From assembly GCA_934316545.1 (NCBI GenBank), contig CAKRDT010000002.1, positions 76,133-140,132 of the forward strand: DNA of 64,000 nucleotides, in the 5' to 3' direction. The DNA is from an uncultured Agathobacter sp. (GTDB taxonomy: Bacteria; Bacillota; Clostridia; Lachnospirales; Lachnospiraceae). Position numbers and translations under genes: made by a program. Of the stretch, positions 7,836 to 16,550 are shown one piece after another (the first letter of the stretch is position 1; each line of letters starts with the position of its first letter). Below the pieces are notes generated by a model that worked only from the letters and a program-made list of their open reading frames with translations, was not told the origin of the DNA and made no database searches.

Positions 7836-8901
7836 AATAGTTGTCGGATTCCGTTGTGTAGGTATCGGCAGAAATCTGATCCGGATGAAGGATTCCGGCA
7901 AGCCATATACTTGCAAGAATACTGGCCGGAACCGGGCTGTCTAATGCCTCGATCTCTCCGGGAACGGCATAAACCTGCTTGGTTTTTACCGCAGTACAGT
8001 TTTTCAGATTTGGATCATTTAAAACATCTTCTACGGTATATTCTGCATCGGATGCAAGAATGATATAGGATGGATCCCATGACAGAAGCTGCTCGTAACT
8101 GATATTTGCCCAATAGGTATCCGTAATTTCTTCCGCTGCATTTACGGCACCGGCCAGTTCCATCATTTGGGACTGGTACATGGATGGTCCGGCTGTGGAA
8201 AGAAGAGAAGAATTGCCGGCCAGATATACGGTAGGTTTATCAACGGAATCAAGTTTTGAAGCGAGCATATCACTTTGTTCATTTATGTATGAAATAAGTT
8301 CATCCGCCTTTGCTTTTGTGTTTGTTACAGTAGCGATCAATGTGATCATTTCCTCCAGCTGTTCCTGATTTTCAGGATTGACAAGCAATACAGGAATATT
8401 GAGCTCGGAAAGACTCTGGGCGGCATCTTTTAATTTTAAAGGCAGAATAACAAGATCCGGGTTTAAAGATGCACATGTTTCCAGATTGAACTCTTTTGCA
8501 GTACCGACGTTTGGCAGCTCAAGAAATCCCGGAGCAGCCATCTTATAGATCGGACGCGTATCTGCCTTTGCTTCAATACCTGTCACTTTGTCACTCAGCC
8601 CAAGAGCAATCAGAAGGCTTGAAGGAATGTAGTAGCCGCTGACAATTTTTTCCGGTTCTTTTGTAAAAGTAACCTCACGTCCGGCCTGATCCGTTACTGT
8701 GACAGGATAAGCTGTCTCAGACAGATCGGTGGATGCCGTGTCCTGTGTCGACGGATTTGCGTCCTCCACGGAGGTTGTTTCGGTATTGTTTTGAATCGGC
8801 ATCGTGGAAGAAGTTCCGCAGCCGCTGTTTACAAACAGAAGTAAAACAGCGAGCAGGAGTGATACATATCGGGTTAATTGCTTTTGAATTTTGGTTTTCA
8901 T
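7801..8901 (-). CDS. ABC importer substrate-binding lipoprotein, BtuF/FepB (cluster A) fold
   Basis: 366 residues. A lipoprotein signal peptide ends at Cys28 (VNSGC). A low-complexity Ser/Thr linker follows, then the helical-backbone binding fold: VTVTDQAGREVTF, then PEKIVSG, and in the second lobe DTYWANISYEQLLSWDPSYIILASDAEY. It delivers the ligand to the permease encoded next. The family covers siderophores, cobalamin, haem and oxyanions; the sequence alone does not decide. The molybdoenzyme context and an imperfect ModE box over its promoter favour molybdate or tungstate (inference). First gene of a five-gene minus-strand operon running to 4694. Confidence 0.88.
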   Translation of the reverse strand: MKTKIQKQLTRYVSLLLAVLLLFVNSGCGTSSTMPIQNNTETTSVEDANPSTQDTASTDLSETAYPVTVTDQAGREVTFTKEPEKIVSGYYIPSSLLIALGLSDKVTGIEAKADTRPIYKMAAPGFLELPNVGTAKEFNLETCASLNPDLVILPLKLKDAAQSLSELNIPVLLVNPENQEQLEEMITLIATVTNTKAKADELISYINEQSDMLASKLDSVDKPTVYLAGNSSLLSTAGPSMYQSQMMELAGAVNAAEEITDTYWANISYEQLLSWDPSYIILASDAEYTVEDVLNDPNLKNCTAVKTKQVYAVPGEIEALDSPVPASILASIWLAGILHPDQISADTYTTESDNYYGKFYDIESQN

Positions 8902-8912
8902 AGTTCACCTCT

Positions 8913-8936
8913 CGTTGTGTTTTTAATAATATAACG
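8913..8936. promoter_or_regulatory. ModE-box-like inverted repeat in front of the ABC importer operon
   Basis: CGTTGTGT (8913-8920), eight bases, then ATATAACG (8929-8936). The second half is a perfect half of the ModE box CGTTATAT-N-ATATAACG; the first matches six of eight. It covers the predicted start region of the minus-strand promoter at 8939-8967 and ends 12 bases upstream of the binding-protein ATG, a position suited to repression. The ModE-like gene is in the same operon. Confidence 0.5.
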
Positions 8937-8938
8937 AT

Positions 8939-8967
8939 ATTGTAGCAAAGCATCTTTTCATACGCAA
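8939..8967 (-). promoter_or_regulatory. SigA-type promoter of the ABC importer/ModE-like/MocA-like operon
   Basis: Read on the minus strand: TTGCGT (8967-8962), a 17-base spacer, TACAAT (8944-8939). Transcription would start near 8932, inside the ModE-box-like repeat. Confidence 0.55.
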
Positions 8968-8983
8968 GTATTTTTATTATAAT
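8955..8983 (+). promoter_or_regulatory. Candidate promoter of the hydroxylase (xdh) operon
   Basis: TTTTCA (8955-8960), 17 bases, TATAAT (8978-8983). The -10 is perfect and the -35 weak, which suggests activation or low basal strength. It overlaps head-to-head with the divergent importer promoter, so one regulator could affect both. Confidence 0.45.
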
Positions 8984-9025
8984 GTTGAATAAGTGATGGC
9001 TAAAATAATATAAGAAGGAGCGCTT

Positions 9026-9817
9026 ATGATAACTATTCAAAATTATGTCCGTCCAAAGAGCCTTGAAGAAGCATATGAGCTGAACCAGAAGAAAAGCAGC
9101 CATATTATTGGCGGTATGCTCTGGATGAAAATGCAGAATCGTCTGATCCCGACAGCAATCGATTTGTGCGGGCTTGGATTAGATACGATTGAAGAGACCG
9201 AGGAGGAGTTTTTGATCGGTGCCATGGTGCCGCTTCGCAAACTGGAAATGCATAAAGGTTTAAACCATGCAACGCAGGGAGCTGTCCGGAATGCATTAAA
9301 GGATATTGTCGGCGTACAATTTCGTAATGTTGCGACCATTGGAGGCAGTATCTGGGGCAGATTCGGATTCTCGGATGTATTGACGGTTTTTCTTGTCATG
9401 GATGCGGAGGTCGAGTTGTTTCATTCCGGACGTATTCCCCTTCGTGATTTTGTGGAAATGATGCCGGATCGTGATATTCTGGTCCGCCTGATCATCAGGA
9501 AAAGCCGGGGGGCATTTGCTTATGCCTCGGTTCGTAACCAGAGTACGGATTTCCCTGTAATCGCATGTGCAGCTTCTGTGGTGGATGGAGAGTATCGTTT
9601 TGCTGCAGGTGCAAGACCCCAAAAAGCGATGCTTCTAACGGATGAAGCGCATCTGTTTTCCGGTGGATTGTCGGATGATTCGATTGCAGCCTTTGCAAAA
9701 TATGCGGCAGAACGGATTCCTACCGGCAGCAATATCCGTGCCCATGCAGATTACCGGTCCCGTCTCATCGGAGTACTTTGTAAACGATTGTTTGATACCA
9801 TAAAGGAGGCACAGTGA
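9026..9817 (+). CDS. Xanthine dehydrogenase-family FAD-binding subunit
   Basis: 263 residues of the medium (FAD) subunit of molybdenum hydroxylases. Recognisable parts are the N-terminal PKSLEEAYEL segment, the flavin-binding FRNVATIGGSIWGRFGFSDVL (about residues 99-119), and the C-terminal CO dehydrogenase flavoprotein-like region. It passes electrons from the Fe-S subunit to the acceptor. The start at 9026 has an AAGGAG site. It is followed by the 2Fe-2S subunit (stop and start overlap) and the Mo subunit, the same three-polypeptide plan as Escherichia coli xdhABC. The nearby purine permease suggests xanthine, hypoxanthine or a related purine as substrate; the exact one cannot be read. Confidence 0.92.
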   Translation: MITIQNYVRPKSLEEAYELNQKKSSHIIGGMLWMKMQNRLIPTAIDLCGLGLDTIEETEEEFLIGAMVPLRKLEMHKGLNHATQGAVRNALKDIVGVQFRNVATIGGSIWGRFGFSDVLTVFLVMDAEVELFHSGRIPLRDFVEMMPDRDILVRLIIRKSRGAFAYASVRNQSTDFPVIACAASVVDGEYRFAAGARPQKAMLLTDEAHLFSGGLSDDSIAAFAKYAAERIPTGSNIRAHADYRSRLIGVLCKRLFDTIKEAQ

Positions 9818-10299
9818 TGGAAGTCTGTATTCATGTTAATAACAAAGCGATTAAGCAACAGATTGAACCGGATCTTCTTTTGATCGATTTTTTGAGGCAG
9901 CATGGCTGTTATAGTGTAAAACGTGGCTGCGAGTCTGCCAACTGCGGACTGTGCACGGTTCTGATGGATGAAGTGCCGGTTCTGTCCTGTTCCATTCTTG
10001 CAGCAAGAGCAGATGGACATGCTGTACAAACACTGGAAGGCTTACAGGAGGAAGCAGCGGAATTTGTTACTTATATTGCAGCGCAGGGAGCGGATCAATG
10101 TGGATTTTGTAATCCGGGGTTTGTCATGAATACGATTGCGCTGCTGCGCGAGAATCCGGATCCGACCGATGATGAAATCCGGGCATTTCTTGCAGGAAAT
10201 CTGTGCAGATGCTCGGGATATGAAGGACAGCTCCGTGGCATCCGCAACTATCTGGACAGCAGGAAGCAGAAGAATAAAGGAGGCAGTCATGGAGCATAA
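9817..10299 (+). CDS. Xanthine dehydrogenase-family 2Fe-2S subunit
   Basis: 160 residues from the ATG at 9817, which overlaps the stop of the FAD subunit; a GTG one codon earlier is possible. Two [2Fe-2S] sites are visible: the plant-ferredoxin-type motif CESANCGLC plus a downstream Cys (VLSCS), and the helical-domain motif QCGFCNPGF with LCRCSGY. It relays electrons from the molybdenum centre to FAD. Length and motifs match XdhC/CoxS-type small subunits. Ends 11 bases inside the start of the large subunit gene, as expected for a tightly coupled operon. Confidence 0.94.
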   Translation: MEVCIHVNNKAIKQQIEPDLLLIDFLRQHGCYSVKRGCESANCGLCTVLMDEVPVLSCSILAARADGHAVQTLEGLQEEAAEFVTYIAAQGADQCGFCNPGFVMNTIALLRENPDPTDDEIRAFLAGNLCRCSGYEGQLRGIRNYLDSRKQKNKGGSHGA

Positions 10300-12589
10300 A
10301 GAATATCAGACAGTTCACAAGTCGATTCCCAAAAAAGATGCGATGCAGCTTCTTTTAGGAAAACCGGTTTATGTGGATGATATCACGGGTGACGCGCTGA
10401 CCGTTAAACTTCTCAGAAGTACGAAGGCAAACGCGATTGTCGAAGATGTCCAGATCTCTGTTGCACAAAAAGTACCTGGGATTGTAGCTATCTACACCTG
10501 GAAAGATGTTCCGAAGCATCGTTTTGCGATCGCCGGACAGACGTATCCGGAACCCTCCCCTTATGACCGTCTGATCATAGACCGTCATGTGCGGTTTGTC
10601 GGGGATGTGGTTGCAATTATTGCAGCGGAAGATGAGAAGGCCGCTTTAAAGGCAATGAAACTGATCAAGGTAACCTATCGTGAGTTGGAGCCGCTTTTGG
10701 ATTTTCATAAGGCAAAAGACAATGAAGTACTCGTTCATCCGGAAGAGGACTGGTTTCCGCCTGTCGAGGTGGGAGGGGATTCCAAACGGAATCTGGTTGC
10801 CTCCGAAATCGATGGAAACGGAGACGTTGATGCCGTTCTGGCTGATTGTGACGCGGTGCTTGATCACACCTACCATATGCGCGCATTCAGTCAGGCGATG
10901 ATGGAAACATTCCGGACATATACGAGCCTTGATCGGTATGGCAGACTGCATGTGATCTCATCAACCCAGATCGTCTTTCACGTAAGACGAATCTTATCGA
11001 ATGCATTGGGAATTAAAAAAAGCATGATACGTGTGGAAAAGCCGCGTATCGGCGGTGGATTTGGAGCAAAACAGACAGCGGTCAGTGAAGTATACCCTGC
11101 GTTTGTTACCATGAAAACAGGTAGACCGGCAAAACTTATTTTTACCAGAGAAGAGGCTATGACTGCAGGATCTCCACGGCATGAGATGGAAGTACGCGTA
11201 CGTCTTGGTGCCAACCGGGACGGACATATCCGTGGACTGGATCTGTATACTCTTTCCAATTCCGGTGCTTACGGTGAACACGGACCGACAACCGTAGGAT
11301 TGAGCGGACATAAATCGATTCCGCTTTATACCGGAGGACTTGAAGCGCATCGTTTTGCATATGATGTGGTTTATACAAACACGATGGCGGCCGGAGCTTA
11401 TCGCGGATATGGGGCAACGCAGGGCATTTTTGCTGTGGAAACCTGCGTGAATGAACTGGCGGAACAACTCGGAATAGACCCTACGGTTATCCGTGAACAG
11501 AATATGGTTCGCGAAGGCATGAAGATGCCTGCTTATTTTGGCGAGACTGCAAATGCCTGTGCTCTTGACCGGTGCATGAAAAAATGTAAAGAATTGTTTC
11601 ACTGGGATGAAAAATATCCGGTACGGGATATGGGAAACGGAAAAGTCAGAGCTGCCGGTGTTGCGATGGCAATGCAGGGATCGGGTATTTCGAATGTGGA
11701 TGTCGGATCGGCAACGATCAAACTTGCGGATGACGGAACCTTTAACCTGATCATCGGGGCTGCAGACATGGGAACCGGGTGCGATACGATTCTTGCACAG
11801 ATGGTTGCGGAATGCATGGAATGTCCGGTTGAAGATGTTGCGGTATTCGGCGCCGACACGGATGCGTCGCCTTATGATTCCGGTTCTTATGCATCTTCCA
11901 CAACCTATGTTACAGGTAAAGCAGTAGAAATTGCCTGTGCGGAATTGAAAGAGAAGCTTTGTGCGATCGCTGCCGGAATTCTTGACTGTAATCCGGATGA
12001 AATGATATATGAGAACAGGCAGGCGCGCAATGTGCATACGGGGCGGACGGTTTCACTTAAAAAAATCAGTGTGAAGGATCAGGTCTCAAACAATATTGCG
12101 GCAGTTGCCACAGCGACGCATTCTTCTCCGGTATCGCCGCCGCCATACATGGTCGGAATGGTAGAAATCGAACTGGATCGTTTTACCGGTGAAACAAAAA
12201 TTTTAAATTATACTGCAGTTGCCGACTGCGGTATTGCAATCAATCCGGCTTTGGCAAGGGTTCAGGTAGAGGGTGGAATTGTGCAGGGCATCGGCCACAC
12301 CTTGTTTGAAAATGTAACTTATGACCGAAACGGTCGTCTGAATGAGACGAATTTCATGCAGTATAAGATACCGACCCGACTGGATATGGGACAACTTCAT
12401 GTAGAATTTGAGAACAGTTACGAAGAGACGGGACCGTTTGGTGCAAAATCACTTGGAGAAATTGTAATTAATACTCCGGCACCGGCAATTGCTCATGCAA
12501 TTTATCGTGCAACCGGCGTATGGCACAGGGAACTTCCGATTACTCCGGAAAAGATTCTTATGTCTATGCCTGAAAATAAACAGCTATGA
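10289..12589 (+). CDS. Xanthine dehydrogenase-family molybdopterin-binding subunit
   Basis: 766 residues from the ATG at 10289, preceded by AAAGGAGG. The order of segments is that of the large molybdenum-hydroxylase subunit: GKPVYVDDI at the N-terminus, RIGGGFGAKQT (about residues 251-261), AAGAYRGYGATQG, AADMGTGCDTIL, and near the C-terminus FGAKSLGE, whose last Glu corresponds to the catalytic base of xanthine dehydrogenase (KAVGE in the mammalian enzyme). It binds the molybdopterin cytosine dinucleotide cofactor, whose last step is probably made by the MocA-like fusion at 4694. Substrate specificity is inferred from the purine permease that follows. Confidence 0.93.
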   Translation: MEHKEYQTVHKSIPKKDAMQLLLGKPVYVDDITGDALTVKLLRSTKANAIVEDVQISVAQKVPGIVAIYTWKDVPKHRFAIAGQTYPEPSPYDRLIIDRHVRFVGDVVAIIAAEDEKAALKAMKLIKVTYRELEPLLDFHKAKDNEVLVHPEEDWFPPVEVGGDSKRNLVASEIDGNGDVDAVLADCDAVLDHTYHMRAFSQAMMETFRTYTSLDRYGRLHVISSTQIVFHVRRILSNALGIKKSMIRVEKPRIGGGFGAKQTAVSEVYPAFVTMKTGRPAKLIFTREEAMTAGSPRHEMEVRVRLGANRDGHIRGLDLYTLSNSGAYGEHGPTTVGLSGHKSIPLYTGGLEAHRFAYDVVYTNTMAAGAYRGYGATQGIFAVETCVNELAEQLGIDPTVIREQNMVREGMKMPAYFGETANACALDRCMKKCKELFHWDEKYPVRDMGNGKVRAAGVAMAMQGSGISNVDVGSATIKLADDGTFNLIIGAADMGTGCDTILAQMVAECMECPVEDVAVFGADTDASPYDSGSYASSTTYVTGKAVEIACAELKEKLCAIAAGILDCNPDEMIYENRQARNVHTGRTVSLKKISVKDQVSNNIAAVATATHSSPVSPPPYMVGMVEIELDRFTGETKILNYTAVADCGIAINPALARVQVEGGIVQGIGHTLFENVTYDRNGRLNETNFMQYKIPTRLDMGQLHVEFENSYEETGPFGAKSLGEIVINTPAPAIAHAIYRATGVWHRELPITPEKILMSMPENKQL

Positions 12590-12600
12590 GGAGAACACAT

Positions 12601-13998
12601 ATGAAAAAGATTTTAAAGTTATCGGATACTGCCTTTCAGATGGAGGGAAAAATGCCTTTGTCACAGGCTATTCCACTCGGACTTCAGCATGTGCTGGCCA
12701 TGTTCGTCGGAAACCTGACACCGCTTCTTATTATTACAGGAACCTGCGGACTGGCGGGCGGAGAGTTTGCCGATTTACAGCTTTCCCTGCTTCAGAATGC
12801 AATGCTGATTGCCGGCATTGTTACACTTGTACAGCTTTTTACCATTGGACCGGTAGGAGGTCGTGTGCCGATCATCATGGGCACATCTTCCGGATTTATC
12901 GGTGTGTTCAACAGTGTTGCAACATCGATGGGAGGAGGAGTCCTTGCCTATGGAGCCATCATGGGAGCATCGATTATCGGCGGATTGTTTGAGACCGTTT
13001 TAGGATTTTTCTTAAAGCCGCTGCGCCGGTTTTTCCCCGCAGTTGTAACCGGTACGGTTGTTATGTCAATCGGACTTAGCCTGATTTCCGTTGGAATCAA
13101 TTCATTTGGTGGTGGAAATAATGCAGCGGATTTCGGCTCGATGGAAAATCTGTTACTGGCGTTGTTTGTACTTGCTGTTATTTTATTCTTTAAACATTTT
13201 ACAAAGGGATTTTTCAGTTCCTCATCCATTTTACTCGGCATTGTTTTCGGATACATAGCTGCATTTCTCATGGGAATTGTTTTACCTACAACAGGGGTTA
13301 ATGCCGATGGTGTGGAATATACGAAAGCGTGGGTTCTAAACTGGGACAAGGTTTTAGATGCTTCCTGGTTTGAAATTCCAAAATTTATGCCGGTGAAACC
13401 TGTTTTTGATCTGAGAGCCATCCTTCCGGTTCTTATTATGTTTATTGTCACTGCAGTTGAGACGGTAGGGGATATTTCCGGCGTAATGGAAGGCGGACTC
13501 GGAAGAGAGGCAACGGATAAGGAGCTTTCCGGTGGAGTTATGTGTGATGGACTTGGATCTTCGTTCGCTGCATTATTCGGTGTACTGCCAAATACTTCGT
13601 TCAGTCAGAATGTCGGTCTTGTAACGATGACGAAGGTCGTCAATCTGTTCGCATTGTCAACGGGAGCAATCTTTTTGATTCTGTGCGGACTATGTCCGAA
13701 GCTTGCAGCATTGATCTCCATTATGCCACAATCGGTTCTTGGCGGAGCCGCGGTCATGATGTTTTCTTCGATTGTTATCAGTGGTATTCAGCTGATTACC
13801 AAAAATCCGTTAAATGCCAGAAATCTATCCATCGTTTCTGTGGCACTCGGTGTTGGATACGGAATGGGATCAAATCCTGGTATTCTTGCCAATGCACCGC
13901 AGCTTGTCCAGCTTGTATTCGGCGGATCCGGAATTGTGCCGGCGGCGCTTGTTGCGATCCTTTTGAATATCATTCTTCCAAAAGAAAAAGAAGCGTAA
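12601..13998 (+). CDS. NCS2/NAT-family purine (xanthine/uric acid type) permease
   Basis: 465 residues from the ATG at 12601 (AGGAG six bases upstream). Twelve to fourteen hydrophobic segments. The NAT signature QNVGLVTMTK occurs in NTSFSQNVGLVTMTKVV, and the TM8 region carries the family AVETVGDISG. The start is 11 bases after the hydroxylase stop, so uptake and oxidation of the base are co-expressed. PbuX/UacT-type xanthine or urate transporters are the nearest functional class; uracil transport is less likely given the operon. Confidence 0.9.
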   Translation: MKKILKLSDTAFQMEGKMPLSQAIPLGLQHVLAMFVGNLTPLLIITGTCGLAGGEFADLQLSLLQNAMLIAGIVTLVQLFTIGPVGGRVPIIMGTSSGFIGVFNSVATSMGGGVLAYGAIMGASIIGGLFETVLGFFLKPLRRFFPAVVTGTVVMSIGLSLISVGINSFGGGNNAADFGSMENLLLALFVLAVILFFKHFTKGFFSSSSILLGIVFGYIAAFLMGIVLPTTGVNADGVEYTKAWVLNWDKVLDASWFEIPKFMPVKPVFDLRAILPVLIMFIVTAVETVGDISGVMEGGLGREATDKELSGGVMCDGLGSSFAALFGVLPNTSFSQNVGLVTMTKVVNLFALSTGAIFLILCGLCPKLAALISIMPQSVLGGAAVMMFSSIVISGIQLITKNPLNARNLSIVSVALGVGYGMGSNPGILANAPQLVQLVFGGSGIVPAALVAILLNIILPKEKEA

Positions 13999-14008
13999 AA
14001 AGTAAGGT

Positions 14009-14155
14009 CTTCCGCATCTGCGGAAGGTTCAGACTGTAGAAAAAGGGCTCCGAGAAATTATGTTTAGCCTCTTTTCATAGACAAAGTCCTCGGCAAAATG
14101 CCGAGGACTTTGTCTACAGTCTGAACCCTCCCATATATTAATATATGAGAGGGTT
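14009..14155. repeat. Convergent spacer with stacked and nested inverted repeats (bidirectional terminator region)
   Basis: Four perfect or near-perfect palindromic units fill the gap between the convergent permease and MCP genes. (1) CTTCCGCA/TGCGGAAG, 14009-14026. (2) Outer arms GGTTCAGACTGTAGA (14026-14040) and TCTACAGTCTGAACC (14113-14127), a perfect 15-bp repeat. (3) Nested inside it, ACAAAGTCCTCGGC (14081-14094) and its complement (14100-14113). (4) AACCCTC (14125-14131) and GAGGGTT (14149-14155) around the 16-bp palindrome CATATATTAATATATG. Unit 4 is followed by a T-rich stretch on the plus strand. At least part must terminate transcription from both sides. Confidence 0.7.
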
Positions 14156-14164
14156 GATTTTATA

Positions 14165-16279
14165 TTAGTGGAATGCTTTCTTGCCATGTTTCTGACAATT
14201 CTCAACATATACTTTGATATCGTAATTATCTTCCGGTAGCTGGCATCCAACCAGATAGGTGCCATTATTGCTGGAACAGCGGATGATGCGTCCGTCCAGT
14301 GTGGAATGTTGCGGAAGTGCAAAATTCTCAATCTGGATCGTAATATCCTTTCCTTTGTTATCCATGAAGGAAGAATCATAGGTGATCAAAGCAAAACCGT
14401 TTGCACTGATATTATCCAGGCGTCCGGAATATTTCTGTCCGGAATCTTTTAATGTAATGGTACATGGATTACTCATATCAAGGCGCGGATATTTTCGACG
14501 GTTGCGAATGATCGGACGAGAATTAATGCGCACTGCAAATGCATCCGTACGACCGACGCGGGTAGGCGTAAGTGTTGTTTTCTCCCAACAATAGAGTACG
14601 TTTCCAACCGTTGCCTGAATGTCACAATTGGAAAGCGTTTCTCTGGTTGATGTCTCTGGAAGAACCACTGTAAATCCGGTATCTTCGCAGGAAACAATTT
14701 CTCCGTGGAAATAATCATTTCCCATAGGTTTGTTGACCTTTACCTTTACTTTCATTCCGGCTTCGATATCTTCAAGTCCCATGAAGCCGCCGATTCCAAG
14801 CTCACACATCAGCGATGCAATCGTATCCTCAATCTGATTGATGTTAGTAGCACTTTCATTGTATTTGCCAAGCATTCTGCGGCTGATCTCATCGGAGTCA
14901 GCGATGCAGCCTGTCATGGTTTCTACAATCTGGGATACATGCTCCATATTGCTGACTAACTGAATATTTGAAGATTCAACTTCTTTCATAGCTGAGTCGA
15001 TAACATGAATATGTTCACCAAGCTGAGAGGAATCCTCGTTGATCTTGCTGACATTTTTACCAGTCTGTGTAACTTTTTCAAGTGTGAGCTGAATTAACTG
15101 TAAGGTCTGTTCGATGGAGGAAGTCATCTTGGCAGTTGTCTCATCAAGACGCATGAGAGCTTCCTGAATCTGACCGGAAGAAGACTGCGTCTCTGCGCTT
15201 AGTTTGCGAATCTGCTCGGCAACGACTGCAAAACCTTTGCCGGCTTCTCCTGCACGTGCTGCCTCAATGGAGGCATTGAGAGCCAGAAGGTTCGTCTGAT
15301 CATTGATATCTTCAATTGTGCTCGTCTGATTCTTTACGGTTTCAAATTCCTCCTTGAATGCAACGAGTACCTGCTCTACCTCGGAAGAGAGTTTGACCAT
15401 CGTTCCGGTTGTTGTGACAAGGGAGTCGAGATCTCCGGAACTTGTCTGTGCGTGTTTGACGGATTCCGCGGTAAGTTCCACCATCTCATTGATCATCGCT
15501 GCCACATGCTGTACCTGAGCACTGATATCCGTTGTCATATCCTTTGAAGATTCTGTCTGGTCAAATAATTCACCATTGTGTTCTGTCAGTTCATTCATTC
15601 CGTGTACGACAACATCGGAACCGTGTTTGTTCTCGGTTGCAATCTCGCGGACAACGGTAATTCCGTCCATGATCGTGTTACTTGCAGTCTTTACCGTTTC
15701 AACGGTTGTGACAACGCGTTTTAAATCCGCTTTGATACTGTCTGTCAAAGCTCCGTCTGATTCGACAAGATGGCGGATGGACATGACGTAGCATACATAG
15801 CAGAGAATCAGGCAGGCAATCTGTAACTGATAATTCTTCATGTCGGAAGCACTTGTCTGACCGAGTACCAGTCCGTGATAGAGGGCACTTGCAAGAACAC
15901 TGATGATGTTGGCGATTCCACAATTGATCATAAAGCGTCTGTTCTTATATAATACAAGAAGACTGGTCACTGGAAGAATATAAGTGAATGCGATCGGTGA
16001 ATCTGTTGTGAAAATCAGGAAGGTATAAAAGATTCCATAACCGATAAACAGATCATGACGATAGAGATCGGTATCTTTTCCTTTGACTTTTAACAAAATA
16101 TCTCCGGCAATAAACGGAATCCAGCACAGAAGTATAAAAATGATATACTCATTGACCGGATAAAGTCCGTTGCTGACATCTGCACCGTAGTTTGCGGTCA
16201 GAAGCAGACCGAAGATCAGCCAGATACGACGTGCCTTCTGGTTGGCCTTGGCTTTAAATAGTGTTTCATCATAGTTCAT
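14165..16279 (-). CDS. Methyl-accepting chemotaxis protein with C-terminal YcgR-like and PilZ domains
   Basis: 704 residues. About six transmembrane helices occupy residues 18-168, with no large extracellular ligand domain. The MCP signalling coiled coil spans roughly 230-490, with the conserved hairpin tip [34 protein letters not shown]. After residue 500 there is a YcgR-N-like beta domain and then a PilZ domain, with the c-di-GMP motifs RRKYPR and DNISANGF. The architecture suggests a transducer that couples a membrane signal to CheA and also binds cyclic di-GMP. It is an orphan: no che or flagellar genes lie nearby. Starts at 16279 with an AGGAAAC-type ribosome site. Confidence 0.9.
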   Translation of the reverse strand: MNYDETLFKAKANQKARRIWLIFGLLLTANYGADVSNGLYPVNEYIIFILLCWIPFIAGDILLKVKGKDTDLYRHDLFIGYGIFYTFLIFTTDSPIAFTYILPVTSLLVLYKNRRFMINCGIANIISVLASALYHGLVLGQTSASDMKNYQLQIACLILCYVCYVMSIRHLVESDGALTDSIKADLKRVVTTVETVKTASNTIMDGITVVREIATENKHGSDVVVHGMNELTEHNGELFDQTESSKDMTTDISAQVQHVAAMINEMVELTAESVKHAQTSSGDLDSLVTTTGTMVKLSSEVEQVLVAFKEEFETVKNQTSTIEDINDQTNLLALNASIEAARAGEAGKGFAVVAEQIRKLSAETQSSSGQIQEALMRLDETTAKMTSSIEQTLQLIQLTLEKVTQTGKNVSKINEDSSQLGEHIHVIDSAMKEVESSNIQLVSNMEHVSQIVETMTGCIADSDEISRRMLGKYNESATNINQIEDTIASLMCELGIGGFMGLEDIEAGMKVKVKVNKPMGNDYFHGEIVSCEDTGFTVVLPETSTRETLSNCDIQATVGNVLYCWEKTTLTPTRVGRTDAFAVRINSRPIIRNRRKYPRLDMSNPCTITLKDSGQKYSGRLDNISANGFALITYDSSFMDNKGKDITIQIENFALPQHSTLDGRIIRCSSNNGTYLVGCQLPEDNYDIKVYVENCQKHGKKAFH

Positions 16280-16550
16280 AGAAGTTTCCTCGTTTCTTGT
16301 GTATCTTAGTAAGTATCTTACAATTTTTTTGAATAATCTGTTTTAATTTTATATGATTTTCCGCTGGCTTTCAAGGGAGTAACTTAACATTACGAAAAAC
16401 ATCGGTCTTAAGTTGTATTTTTATGCAATTTTTTGCAGAAAAACAGTATAATAATACTTTCAATAATTGATGAAATATTGTAGAATAGAAAGTAATTTGG
16501 CGGATTATAGGATTCCAGAAAGAAATCGATGATCCAGAAAGGAATATATT

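Noticed and set aside
10994..12037. Long open frame (347 codons) antisense to the molybdenum hydroxylase subunit
   Set aside because: Lies wholly inside a well-supported gene on the other strand; His/Arg/Cys-rich composition typical of an antisense shadow and no ribosome site.
12489..12992. 167-codon frame overlapping the hydroxylase end and the purine permease start
   Set aside because: Out of frame with both supported genes; the Cys/His/Arg-rich translation is an artefact.
16280..16550. Flagellar SigD promoter for the MCP gene
   Set aside because: A CCGAT-containing stretch exists on the minus strand, but the TAAA box is two bases out of the required spacing, so I do not claim it.
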